Positions 1 to 9,568 of a stretch of 64,000 bases of DNA are shown here, in pieces. This DNA comes from Psococerastis gibbosa (taxonomy: Eukaryota; Arthropoda; Insecta; Psocodea; Psocidae). The stretch covers positions 39,777,039 to 39,841,038 of the forward strand of contig OZ020487.1 in assembly GCA_963971405.1 (NCBI GenBank). Reading direction: 5' to 3'. The notes beneath the pieces were generated by a model that saw nothing but the letters and a program-made list of their open reading frames with translations, was not told the DNA's origin and searched no databases. Position 1 is the stretch's first letter, and every line of letters begins with the position of its first letter. Made by a program: the position numbers and the translations under genes.

Positions 1-339
1 TTAGGTTCATAATAATAATAATACCAAATTAAAGACTTCAAATAGCGTTCATCTGAAGTGTCACTTAACATAATTATGTTTAAATTTGACAACTACGAGA
101 GAAGGTAGTATGACGTGTTGTAGTGATCTTAAAAATGTATCTTCGGTGCAGGCTTAGTCAGTGGACGAGGACAGCGGTGACCCATTTTCCCACGCCATTG
201 AACAGCAGCGGCCATTGTCATCAATGCATCGCCAGGCAAGGTACAGACCCAGCTCAGACGGAACCTAGCAAACTGCACGATTCACACGACGGCCCGCGCA
301 ACTTTCTCCAGAGAGTATCAACATCTCAGAGTGACTAAT
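1..339. other. No recognisable feature
   Basis: A short (TAA)n stretch lies at about 9-22. A 71-codon plus-strand frame at 123-338 has no family resemblance, splice context or low-complexity signature that would support it. I see nothing else here. Confidence 0.4.
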
Positions 340-600
340 CAATCACAAAGCACGAGATATGCAAATACATACGAAGAAAAACGTCCTGGTTGAAAAACCT
401 GAGGCAGTGGTTTGGCAGAGCACGACTTCCCTTTTCAGAGCATGACAGCCAATCTTCGATAGAAGAGTCATTTAAAGAAAAGGGGCAAGTTGGGCAGCCG
501 CGGCTCAGTCAATCAACAATTCCGCTGTTGTGACCGAACGTAAGCAGGTGGTTCTCGCCATGAGCTAGATACAGACAAAATAAACCTATTAAGATGCCCA
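340..600 (+). mobile_element. LINE 3'-end fragment (C-terminal ORF2 remnant)
   Basis: The frame beginning near 372 reads RRKTSWLKNLRQWFGRAR, the C-terminal pattern of a non-LTR retrotransposon polyprotein (GRRRxSWLKNLRQWF...). Related pieces occur at 40441-40640 (plus) and 28455-28795 (minus). The fragment ends in a conserved tail, GAGCTAGATACAGACAAAATAAACCTATTAAG-like, present in diverged form at 33005-33035 and, in part, at 7955-7970. The 5' part is missing, so this is a dead, truncated copy. Confidence 0.5.
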
Positions 601-992
601 AGGTTAAGTACGCCTTACTTCTGCATCTGCGATTTTGTTATCAGTTCTTCCTGTTTAATTGTTAATTTGAATTTCATATTCCATTGGGATATTTTCTTTG
701 TTTTATGTCTGTAATCTACAACTTGGTCACATTTCACCCTACGTTTGCCTGCCATCAGCAATACTTGACACATGGTTAGACGTGATCTATTCAATTGCAC
801 TTTTCTTAGCACATGTAAGCTAGAGTCTTAAGTATTTTGGCTTCGCTACGATTCGGATATTCCTACCATAGCGGAGCAACTCAACAACTGTCTCACACAT
901 AAACTAACTCCCATCAGACCTACTAGTGTGACAGGTTTCTGGCAACCTTTGTCAATCTGTCATGCACACGTTCATTGAGACCAGTGGGCTTA
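601..992. other. No gene; weakly repeated sequence
   Basis: Part of 601-800 resembles 33050-33250 loosely: both follow the same LINE tail and contain a CACATTTC/CACATTCC stretch. This may be older repeat sequence. Nothing coding is apparent. Confidence 0.3.
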
Positions 993-1123
993 GGCGGCTA
1001 TTCCATCGACCTCGTTTTGCATAATGAGCGTGACATTGACGTGAGAGCAGACTTATTAATGATGTCGGCTACCACGTCAATGTCACGCTTATTATGCAAA
1101 ACGAGGTCGGTGGAATAGCCGCC
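993..1123. mobile_element. Palindromic MITE, Harbinger-like
   Basis: Two arms of about 51 bp, starting GGCGGCTATTCCA, are inverted copies of each other with about two mismatches around a loop of roughly 27 bp. The flanks are TTA on the left and ATA on the right, as expected of a 3-bp TWA target duplication. Arm termini resemble the longer TTA-flanked MITE family found at 33375, 36800, 47879 and 48432. Confidence 0.7.
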
Positions 1124-1291
1124 ATAGCAGGGGACCGTGCACTGTACAGTGTTCACTGCCTAAATTACAAATGAGAATGATGATTAAACGACTAACTTTT
1201 CATTTTTAATTATATATTAAATATTAATTTTTCTACATTAATAATTATATATAATTAAATCGAAATCATTCGAGATAATCATATATAAATT

Positions 1292-1876
1292 TTTATCAAC
1301 GAGGAAATAAAAGAGAGAATCTGCGCTGGGAACAGATGTTATTTCAGCACGCTCCATCTGCTCAAACCTATTGAGAAGATGCAAGGAAATAATATATCGA
1401 GCGATAATCCGAGCAGTCGTAACTTATACAGTAGGTGTGAGACATGGGTTATGACTGGGAGGAGCGAGAAGCTGCTTGAAAGGTGGGAGCGTAAGATACT
1501 CCGAAAGGTGTATGGACCAGAGCAAAATCAGGGAAAGAGGGAGGGACAGAGAATATCCATAGAAATGATTGAGCTCTACACGATATACCAAGAACCTACG
1601 ATAGTAGCTGAAAGCAAGAGAGCCCACATCAGGTGGCTAGGGTATGTGGAACGAATGCCAGACAATAGGGCTACAAGAGCAGCCTTACACAAGGTGCCCT
1701 AAGGGAAAAGACGAGTGAGACGACCACGGATGCGATGGCTGCACGACGTGGACCTGGCCACTCTTGGAGTCGATGACTGGCTAAGGAGAGTGCAGGACCA
1801 CGCAGGCTAGCGCGCGGTGGCAGAGCAGGCCAAGACCCTTCACAGGCCGTAGCGCCTAGGAGTAATAGTAGTATGC
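1292..1876 (+). pseudogene. LINE ORF2 C-terminus, degraded
   Basis: The plus frame from about 1301 reads EEIKERICAGNRCYF, then SRCETWVMT, EKLLERWERKILRKVYGP and IRWLGYVERMPDNRATRAAL. After a stop at about 1700 it continues as KGKRRVRRPRMRWLHDVDL and LGVDDWLRRVQDHA, then another stop. This is the order of motifs at the end of non-LTR retrotransposon reverse transcriptases of the RLxWxGHVxRM type. The element is 5'-truncated and has at least two in-frame stops. It ends in a TAG/TAA-rich tail near 1860-1876. A second, diverged member lies at 57235-57728. Confidence 0.75.
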
Positions 1877-2894
1877 AGTGTTCAGATTGATCGGATTGCA
1901 AGTTGCTTCAAGTGGTGATTACCAACAAGAATAACTGTGTTTCTACTAGGAATGTCAACGGCTATGTAGGGAATTACGAATAACCATAAATGGGAGAGCA
2001 GTGGAGAGCCTCCACGAGAACTCTAGCAGGACCCTGACAAAGACCTTGGAGATTCAGTAAGCACTTCAACGCACCGCTGCATAGGAAGGACGTCCACCTG
2101 ATCGATCATCCATAGCCAAACTTGCCGTTACGTATTGACTGATAGCATTGCTACTGGGTCAATGCAGTACGCCAATGCTCTAGTTAGAAGTAGTGTTCGT
2201 CGTGTTAATAACGGCTTAGGCCTCATATTTGGGTCCATATAGCGACCCCGACTTGACTGTCCTACGCCAGCCCATAGGACAGTGGACCTCCTGATTATAG
2301 TGGATTCCGAACCACTTGGGAAACACATTGAATTCACACGATTACTTCGGAGGTGACCAGGACAAGTCCTATCATGTTTCCCTACCGGCACTGTGCACAC
2401 GACCAAGTTATCTGCAGCTTTGAACCTGCTCTGGTCCACTGGATTCAACTTGGTAATGCTCTAAGCCCGGGTACCAGTCTCTTCATTAGAGCAGTATCAT
2501 TAGTTCTTCTACACAGATTCATAACTCGTGCATTGCTGCATTTACAGTAAAATACTATCTACTCTATTGAATTAGTGAACAGAAAGGTCCGAAATTCCTC
2601 CAAATTATGTAGAGTATTATCACGCTATTTGAAATCAGCAAAAAACAATTCGTATAAAGTGATAAGTGGCGAATCAATAAATATTAATCTAGAAAGGGGG
2701 GGGGGACACATGTCTATTCTGAATGTGGCGGCCGGCGAGTAGACAGACTTGTCACTATTTCTTCACGGGCGGTTGAGTTTAGAGTTTAATATAGGAGAGA
2801 AGGTACATTCGAGCAGATTTTAGGAAACATGGGGCCATCTGCTACGTTTTTTCACTGAATGGTCATACGAGACGGATAACCACAGAATTAAAAG
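1877..2894. other. Unassigned intergenic sequence
   Basis: About 1 kb holding 106- and 65-codon frames on opposite strands at 2128-2550 that overlap each other and match no family I recognise. There is a G9 run at 2696. It is probably old repeat or intergenic sequence. Confidence 0.3.
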
Positions 2895-3721
2895 AACCGG
2901 TCCGAGTTTACTCGAACATGCTTTCCAATTTATCAATTAGTAGATAGAGAAAATGAGTAATTTCATGGTAAATAATTTTCCTATAGTTAAATATCGGGCA
3001 CCTGAGGGGGGGGGGTCGTCCACCTGACGTCACTGGCGGTGACGTAAATTCTAGATAGGACAGACCAACACATTACCACACAGCAATAATGGCAGGGCAC
3101 GCAATGCATTTGAGCGTGAATTTGCTTTCATTTAAAAAAAACCAAATAGTTTTTTGGGAAAGCAAACTGTCCGGTTTCGTTACTCAATTTAACACCTAAA
3201 ACATGCCTGAAGGTAGAAATCATCGATAGAAAGGTTTCGCAGAAAAATAATTTTTTAGTCATTTTTCATTAAAATTAAGTTATTTTTATTTTGTTACCCC
3301 CAGAAGTAATCTATCAAAGGGTAAGCGACTCCCCGCATTTTCTCAACGTTAATAACGACTAGAATATACAGTATGTGAATTTAAAAGAAATCGTTGGAGC
3401 CGTTTTTGAGAAATAATTTTTTTAGACGTTTTTTTTTAGTTTTTTGAGAATAAAAACCCCCCAAATTGAGTTAGCCCAATATAAAAAAAATTGTCTCGAG
3501 GTATGATTTTTGTGAACCTACATGCCAAATTTCACCCAAATCAACCGAGTAGTTTACTCGGAAATCGATGAACAGACAGACAGACAGGCAGAGCGACAGA
3601 CAGACTTTTTTGGGTGACTGGGGCCACAAAACGTGTAAATGCGTTGAAATCTCGGAATCGAACATTTCGACCATCACAAAGCTTTCCTTCTACTACGTAT
3701 AAATTGGAAAGAAATAATATA
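2895..3721 (+). repeat. Dispersed E-box/CRE-GACA repeat, long form (copy 1)
   Basis: First of seven copies of a 0.7-0.9 kb family. Order of landmarks: GAACCGGTCCGAGTTTACTC; GCTTTCCAATTTAT terminal motif; poly-G tract; CCACCTGACGTCACTGG; TTTTTTGGGAAAGCAA; CATGCCTGAAGGTAGAAATC; a GACAGACA-rich segment at about 3570-3604; ACAAAACGTGTAAAT; and the terminal ATAAATTGGAAAG, which is the inverse of the left GCTTTCCAATTTAT motif. No coding capacity is evident. The fold-back element at 3724 is inserted at its right end. Confidence 0.8.
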
Positions 3722-3723
3722 TA

Positions 3724-5452
3724 CTGTTCGCCCAGAAAAGTTTGCAAATGTCCATGAAAATATCCCTTAATGCTTTATCAAGTCGGAGACAAGCCCCGCC
3801 TCTCCATGTAAATTCCCTATGCTGCATTTTCATATCAGATAGAACTACTTTGCATGTGTTTGTATACACAAAACTTACGGGGGTTCCATTCCAATTTCAA
3901 TGCATTAAGGTCACAAGTGGACATTGCTTATTTTTTTAGTTAAAATTGTCGATCTGTTGTACTTTTTACGAATTCACGACTCCAATGTCAAAATTAAAAT
4001 TAAAATTTTCTGAATGTTAGTTAATTGTCTTCAACTACTGTAGCAACGTTAGTGGAACGGTTTTAGGATCATCATAGAACAAAATCAAAGCAATATTTAT
4101 TGTTATAAATATTATTAGTGATGCGTTTCTTGAATTTTAGAAATTTATAAAATTTTCATCTTACCATACTGTGTTATAAAATGGATCGACTTGAAAGTAG
4201 ACAGTTAATATCGAAGTTAAGGGCATTCAGACCACAGAAAAGAGTGTTAAGTCTTACCAATGGAAGCAGGCCTAGTAAGAGGAAGTAACTGAAGCAACAT
4301 TTCCGCATGAACCGTTTGGTAAGGCAAGCAAATTCACTAGGAGGCATGCATGATGATCTTAAACCTTTGCGAACTATTTAAGGAAGTTGAAAGTTATATT
4401 TAAGATATATTATATATATATATATATACAGAGTCTAGGAGTCCGTCGAGGTATAAAATCAACAAAAATATAAAGGAAAGAAGACGTCAAAAATACTACA
4501 ATAATCTCGACGAATGTGATGAAAGTATGATAAGGAACCCCATAATTACGTATATTCATCCTAGGATGATTGCCGACTGTTAAGCTTGGGCACCCTGTGC
4601 CAAGAAATATTAGAGCTTGATGGTCGTTACCAAATGCCCAAGGAGAGCCTCCGCGTATTTATCACTAGGCGTCTTCATTTCAGGTAAAATAAAAAACACA
4701 ACCAGTCGGTTGAGGAGACTATTATAAATACACGCATCAGAAGTGCAGCAGAAACAAAGAAGCCACAATTTAAACGCTGTGCAGATTTAAGATGTTTGAC
4801 AAAATACAACGTCTTGGTCGAGTCGCCACGCACGCTTTCTTGGCGTTATAGGTATTTACAAGGAATCCGAAACGCCAGGTCTGAAGGAAATCGCATTGTA
4901 CACCTTGACGAGACCGTTATTGGTGTGATACACAGAAACTCTATTCTGTGGCCTGAACGCTCTTAAGTTAACTTTCTACTTTCAAGTTGATCCATTTTAT
5001 AACACAGTATGGTAAGATGAAAATTTTATAAATTTCTCAAATTCAAGAAACGCATCACTAATAATATTTATAACAATAAATATTGCTTTGATTTTGTTCT
5101 ATGATGATCCTAAAACCGTTCCACTAACGTTGCTACAGTAGTTGAAGACAATTAACTAACATTCAGAAAATTTTAATTTTAATTTTGACATTGGAGTCGT
5201 GAATTCGTAAAAAGTACAACAGATCGACAATTTTAACTAAAAAAATAAGCAATGTCCACTTGTGACCTTAATGCATTACATTTGAAATGGAACCCCCGTA
5301 AGTTTTGTGTATACAAACACATGCAAAGTAGTTCTATCTGATTTGAAAATGCATCATAGGGAATTTACATGGAGAGGCGGGGCTTGACCCCGACTTGGTA
5401 AAGCATTAAGGGATATTTTCATGGACATTTGCAAACTTTTCTGGGCGAACAG
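3724..5452. mobile_element. Long-armed fold-back transposon, Tc1/mariner-like
   Basis: Arms of roughly 0.5 kb (about 3724-4245 and 4935-5452) are near-perfect inverted copies beginning CTGTTCGCCCAGAAAAG. The element is flanked on both sides by TA (3722-3723 and 5453-5454), the Tc1/mariner target. The centre carries a decayed transposase fragment, listed separately, and a (TA)n microsatellite at about 4413-4428. The arms share the old terminal 65-codon plus frame (3742-3939), which is not a gene. Arms this long are unusual for Tc1 elements. Confidence 0.8.
4575..4966 (+). pseudogene. Transposase fragment with LDET motif
   Basis: One frame (codons starting at 4601) runs through the core of the fold-back element with a single internal TAA at 4685-4687. 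Before the stop it reads ELDGRYQMPKESLRVFITRR, resembling a DNA-binding helix region. After it, KPQFKRCADLRCLTKYNVL, then LSWRYRYLQGIRNARSEGN and RIVHLDETVIG, and ends at a TAA at 4964. The (I)V(Y/H)LDET motif is the second catalytic Asp region of IS630/Tc1-type DDE transposases. The first and last catalytic regions are absent, so the fragment cannot be active. Assignment rests on this motif alone. Confidence 0.5.
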
Positions 5453-6091
5453 TACTGTATATATATAAGCGAATGTCTTATCTCTCCTAACTAGTACTAT
5501 AGTTCAGATGCTTCTCCGCAACAGTTTGTTTTGGACTGAGAATGGCAGATACGTGGTTGATAGCCAAGAAGAAAAAATGATTCTACTAATCAGGGGTTAG
5601 GAAAAAACGACATAATTTTAAAGAAAGTAAAAACAGAGAAACATTGGAACTTGGAAACGAATATTTAACCAGAGTTTGTTGCTATTATTTATTCAAACCA
5701 GTCGTAAAGCAGTTTAGACGCACCGGCAATCGATCCCCGCACTGCTCCCATCTCAGCCACTGCATAGATTATATGTGAACATTTTTCGGGTTGAAAAGTA
5801 CACCGACTTTTACTGAAAATGCCGGGACAATGCTTTTAACTTTGAACAGTAATTAATTACATAATCAAATAGTAGGCGAGTGTACAAATACATAGAATAT
5901 ATTTTCGGGATGGATAGTTAGCTGCCATATGCTGTTCAAAGGGTCCCCAGACCTATGTCAGCTCAACACTATATATAATAATGGAGCTGCCATACACATC
6001 TAAGGTTTGGTACACATGGATGAATCGCATCCAGCGATTTACGGACGATTTGTCATGAGAACAAAACATAGGTTCGTGCAAAAAAAAAAAA
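5453..6091. other. No recognisable feature
   Basis: AT-rich sequence with a short (TA)n at 5458-5466 and an A-run at 6080-6090. No supportable frame or repeat family was seen. Confidence 0.3.
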
Positions 6092-6193
6092 CAGTCAATT
6101 TCAGAAAGCTCTTCCGAAGATTTTTGACGCTGACGCGTGTCCTGAGCGTGTCGAAGGACTTCACGCCAACGTCAGAAATCTTCTGAAATTGAC
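6092..6193. repeat. Imperfect inverted repeat (small MITE candidate)
   Basis: AGTCAATTTCAGAA at the left is matched by TTCTGAAATTGACT at the right, and the arms continue inward as GAAGATTTTTGACG / CGTCAGAAATCTTC. Total length is about 102 bp. It lies just downstream of the TMEM184-like exon (within the following intron if the gene runs left). Confidence 0.5.
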
Positions 6194-6276
6194 TCTGTGA
6201 TTTTCCAACTACCTATTTGCTGCAATGAAAATTTTTTAGCGAGTCACAGGCGTGCCTTAAAATATAGAAAACTAAC

Positions 6277-6453
6277 CTGCTGACACGTAATGAAGAGTGC
6301 TGTAAAGACGAAGATGCCAGCAATACATTGGGCAGCTTTAGTTTCCAGAAAGATAGTCTGCGGCTCCACGACAGTGGGCGGCGCCTCCGTGCTTGTTATG
6401 TTCATGGGGAACACAGCAGCCGAGGCTGCCATTACAGGTGCAGATGTGCTCAT
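6277..6453 (-). CDS. TMEM184-like membrane protein, first coding exon (partial gene)
   Basis: The exon encodes 59 residues starting at ATG 6453. A Thr/Pro/Ala-rich extracellular-type N terminus with one N-glycosylation sequon (NIT, residues 18-20) is followed by IFLETKAAQCIAGIFVFTAL, the start of the first membrane helix. The block FLxTxAAQxIxGxFVxTALxxTCxQ is diagnostic of TMEM184 (DUF300/OST-alpha-like multi-pass proteins). The exon is bounded by a good acceptor (TTTGTTTCCAG just before ATG, implying a non-coding upstream exon) and a donor (CAGCAG|GTTAGT), ending in phase 0. The expected next exon (IYxHLRxYxxPxEQRxIVRI) was not found between 1 and 6276, so the gene probably runs off the left edge. 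Confidence 0.75.
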
Positions 6454-6596
6454 CTGGAAACAAAAAATAAAAAATGGTATGAAATGTGCAATAAGCCAGT
6501 TTAGTAATACTTATAAATAATAGGCTAAGCCATACCAAAATTCATTATAACTGTTTCGATGAAACAATGTACTTCACAAATTTACTGTATGTTTAA

Positions 6597-6703
6597 AATA
6601 ATTACGAAGACTTTCACGACCAGAGTTACATGATGAAGCTGTAGAATTCGGGATAATAGGCCGTGGACAATCATCCCGGATTCTACGGCTTAATCATGCT
6701 ATA
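6597..6703 (+). repeat. Short dispersed repeat with internal hairpin (family G, copy 1)
   Basis: Contains TTCACGACCAGAGTTACATG followed by AGAATTCGGGAT ... ATCCCGGATTCT, a hairpin around a GGCCGTGG core. Related copies occur at 22388-22470, 51795-51878 (inverted) and 61984-62075. The family is not recognised. Confidence 0.5.
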
Positions 6704-6864
6704 CTCGTATGTTTCTTTGTGAACGCACAAGCACTGAGTTCTGACTCACAAGTCATGCACAATGGCCAAAAACATAAGTTATCTAAGTTTCTACCTGTAT
6801 ACTTCACTTCACTTCACTCACTTTTTTCCTTGACCAGTAACCCCGGACAAGGTGCATATATTGA

Positions 6865-7735
6865 TTTTTTTTTTTTTTTTTTTAAGCTCGGGTCCCTGTT
6901 GGGAATTTGCGCTAGGAAATTGGGAATGTTTACCGATTATTTAGTGGTAGAGAGTTATCCGTTCTGTTGTGTAAGTAGTGGGGAGGGGGGGGGGGGGTGG
7001 TTAAACGTTGAAGAAGAGACCGGTGGCTCTTAGGAATTGAATGATATTATTTGTGGCTGTTATTGTGTTTCCTAGAGCATCGGAGAGGGAGGAGGGTGCT
7101 CGTAGGACGGAGGCTCGTTGGACCGAGTAGGTTGGGCAATCGAGAAGGTGAGCTATTGTGAGGGTCACTCCGCACCTTGTGCATAGGGGGGGGGGGGCCT
7201 CATTCCTCATTAGATTTTTGTGAGTGAGGTTTGTATGCCCTATTCTAATTCGGGCCAATACAATTTCCTCCTTGCGGTTGATTCGATAGGACGTGTCCCA
7301 TTCTGTTATGATGGGCTTAACTGCTCGCAATTTGTTTTGCACGTAGGCTGGCCCATTCCAGATTTTCTGTTGCCATTTTTCCAAGATAGATTTGCGTAGG
7401 TAATTGTTTACGTCACTTAGGACCAGGGTGGGCCATGGGGTAGACACTAGTGTGGCAGCTGTCTTTGCCGCTTTGTCGGCTTCCTCATTTTCTGGTATAC
7501 CAGCATGAGACGGGACCCAATGGAAATTGATTTTTTGGTAGGGGGCCATGATATTCAGTGGTTGGTGGATTTCTTGAACTAAGGGGCATTCCTTGCTGTA
7601 GGTAGGTCCTATTGCTTGCAGTGCGCTCTGGCTGTCAGAAAAGATGACTACGTTCGGTATGGAGTGTAGGAGGATGAAATTTAAGCACTGAAGGATGGCG
7701 AATAGTTCAGCAGTAAATATAGAGCACATAGGCAA
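6865..7735 (-). pseudogene. LINE fragment: RNase H domain plus zinc-knuckle C-terminus
   Basis: A 244-codon frame (7001-7735) encodes the end of a non-LTR retrotransposon ORF2. RNase H motifs are visible: TAELFAIL (catalytic Glu, about residues 8-15), FSDSQSALQAI (Asp), and HWVPSHAGIPENEEADKAA (last Asp, about residues 72-90). A RIGHTNLTHKNLM segment and a CxxC...HLLDC zinc-knuckle-like motif follow. The first RNase H Asp and all of the reverse transcriptase are missing because the copy is 5'-truncated near 7736. The 3' end is a poly(A) tail, seen as T19 at 6865-6883 on the plus strand. The frame is intact, suggesting a fairly young insertion. Confidence 0.85.
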
Positions 7736-9052
7736 AAGCGGGAATAAGTACGTATATTTGTATAATTAATAGTATAATTAAAAATAATAATAACAACAAC
7801 AATATTAGAATTAGAGGAAAAGGATACTCTTGTCCCTTTCCAAGTATCGTAGACGGTAAGATTTCTTCTTTAACTAGGTACTGTCGGTACCAATTGAAGC
7901 AACTTCTTATATTGATACCAGTACGACTAGGCCTGATTAGGGAACTACACAAATAAACCTATTAAGTCAAAAGTTACAGAGGGGTTAAGATTAATCATTG
8001 ATAATTTACATTTTCGTTAAGATTGAATAAAACACTATAGTTTGGCCACGCCACAACAAAATTTATATTTGCAGGAGGCAGTATGATTCTGATTGCCCCA
8101 TAGCAAACTTTGGAATTCACGATTTTCCTCTTGTTTACTTTGTTTAAATGCATTCTGAATTAAACCACCCCAAAGATGATTCTACTCATCCATTCAATGA
8201 ATCATTTTCAAGACTGGGAACTGAAAATTAACAAATTTCACCATAAACAGACCAGAACACCAGAATGCAAAGGAAAGAGGGATCCATGCGTACAGTAGCC
8301 GAACAACTAATTAATTACAATACTGGAAGGGAGGGGGGGGGGAGGTAGATGTTTCTGCCCTTAATAACTATACCAAAGAGGTGGTGAGAGGACTGTCAGT
8401 GTCAGAGTTTGTGTATTTTGCCATGATTACACGTTATGGGCGGGCGTTGCCCCACAATTCGCCTTGCTTCTATTTCGCATCAAAACAACAAGCCATCGTT
8501 AACACAAGTTCCAATGGTGACAAGAGAGCTCAACTTGCGTCATATTCAAGCCTAATTGACCCTTATTGGAGTGCTTTACTCTACCCCATTATACAAAAAA
8601 GGGGTAGTTGTTGCGGTTATTTTGAGTAGGGAAATTGCTAGTATTTTTATTTAATGAATCATTCACCGACGCTGATCTGGGAAATTATATAAAAACATAT
8701 AATTCAACCCCTCCCTGCGTGTCAGGGTTCAAACCAATAGAATAAGTACCTAGGCGTGAGCTGACCATTGGCCTTAGCCTGAGTTATGTACATGGATCAG
8801 ATTTTGAAAAGCAGCCATAGCCCTGCATGTATATATTTTACAGATGATGATTGCAATTTTGAACTTCTACCTTCAGTGAATATTCCACGCTCGGTGTTAT
8901 TCAAACAATTTTCCCGCACCACAGCTCCCTTCTCTAACATGCTACTTCTGAGTGGCGTCTCTTTAACTAGGCTACATGACGATCTCAATGCTTGCAACTA
9001 TGACGCACAAATAATAGTACAACTTGGCTTTAGTATGTATTATTTAGTAAAT
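7736..9052. other. No gene recognised
   Basis: Contains an (AAT)n/(AAC)n stretch at 7775-7802, a LINE-tail-like AAATAAACCTATTAAG at about 7952-7968, and a G-run at 8332-8341. Frames at 8381-8629 (82 codons) and 8786-9094 (102 codons) have no recognisable motif; the second runs into a MITE arm. Confidence 0.3.
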
Positions 9053-9299
9053 GAAGACGTCAGGGGAAAAACCGGAAAGGTGATCAAAAGTTGATTTTTC
9101 AGAAATCGAATTTTAAAGTTTTAAGTAGCCGTATCTTCCCATGTATACTGTTTTTCCCGCGCCATTTGTGCAGAACCTTACTTGCTTTGCTCCGGGTTTG
9201 TTAGCTCATTTAAAACTATGTTAAAAACTGAACAGAATGCCACCATTATCTCAATTTCGACCAAAAGTGCACCTTTCCGGTTTTTTCCCTAACGTCTTC
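9053..9299. mobile_element. MITE with 31-bp terminal inverted repeats
   Basis: GAAGACGTCAGGGGAAAAAC at the left is mirrored by TTTTTTCCCTAACGTCTTC at the right, and the match extends through CCGGAAAGGTG / CACCTTTCCGG. The flanks are AAAT on both sides, a possible 4-bp target duplication. No other copy was seen in the window, so the family is unassigned. Confidence 0.65.
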
Positions 9300-9526
9300 A
9301 AATATTTATTTTTTGGTAGTTTTAGATCAGAAAAAGCTTCAAGAGACATTCCGTTGGTTGCCATCCAGTTTCACGATGATCTTCCAGGACAGATTCGTGG
9401 TCTTTAACCATAAGAACTCAGGAACTCAACAGCAAAGAAACTGCAATTCTGTGTATACCTACTGACGACTGCTTACGTATAAAAAAGGAATTATAAAATA
9501 GTAGTATCATTTTATAAGACAAATTG

Positions 9527-9568
9527 TTTTCAGACAAATTGTATGGCTCATACGATTTGTCTGAAATT
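9527..9568. repeat. Strong hairpin
   Basis: TTTTCAGACAAATTGTATG and CATACGATTTGTCTGAAA form a stem of about 18 bp, with one mismatch or wobble, around a GCT loop. A partial third copy (AGACAAATTG) lies just upstream at 9518. Function unknown; it may be the core of a small transposon. Confidence 0.5.

Noticed and set aside
2128-2448. 106-codon minus frame
   Set aside because: No motif and no exon borders; not the missing TMEM184 exon.
8786-9094. 102-codon plus frame
   Set aside because: Runs into a MITE inverted repeat and shows no domain.
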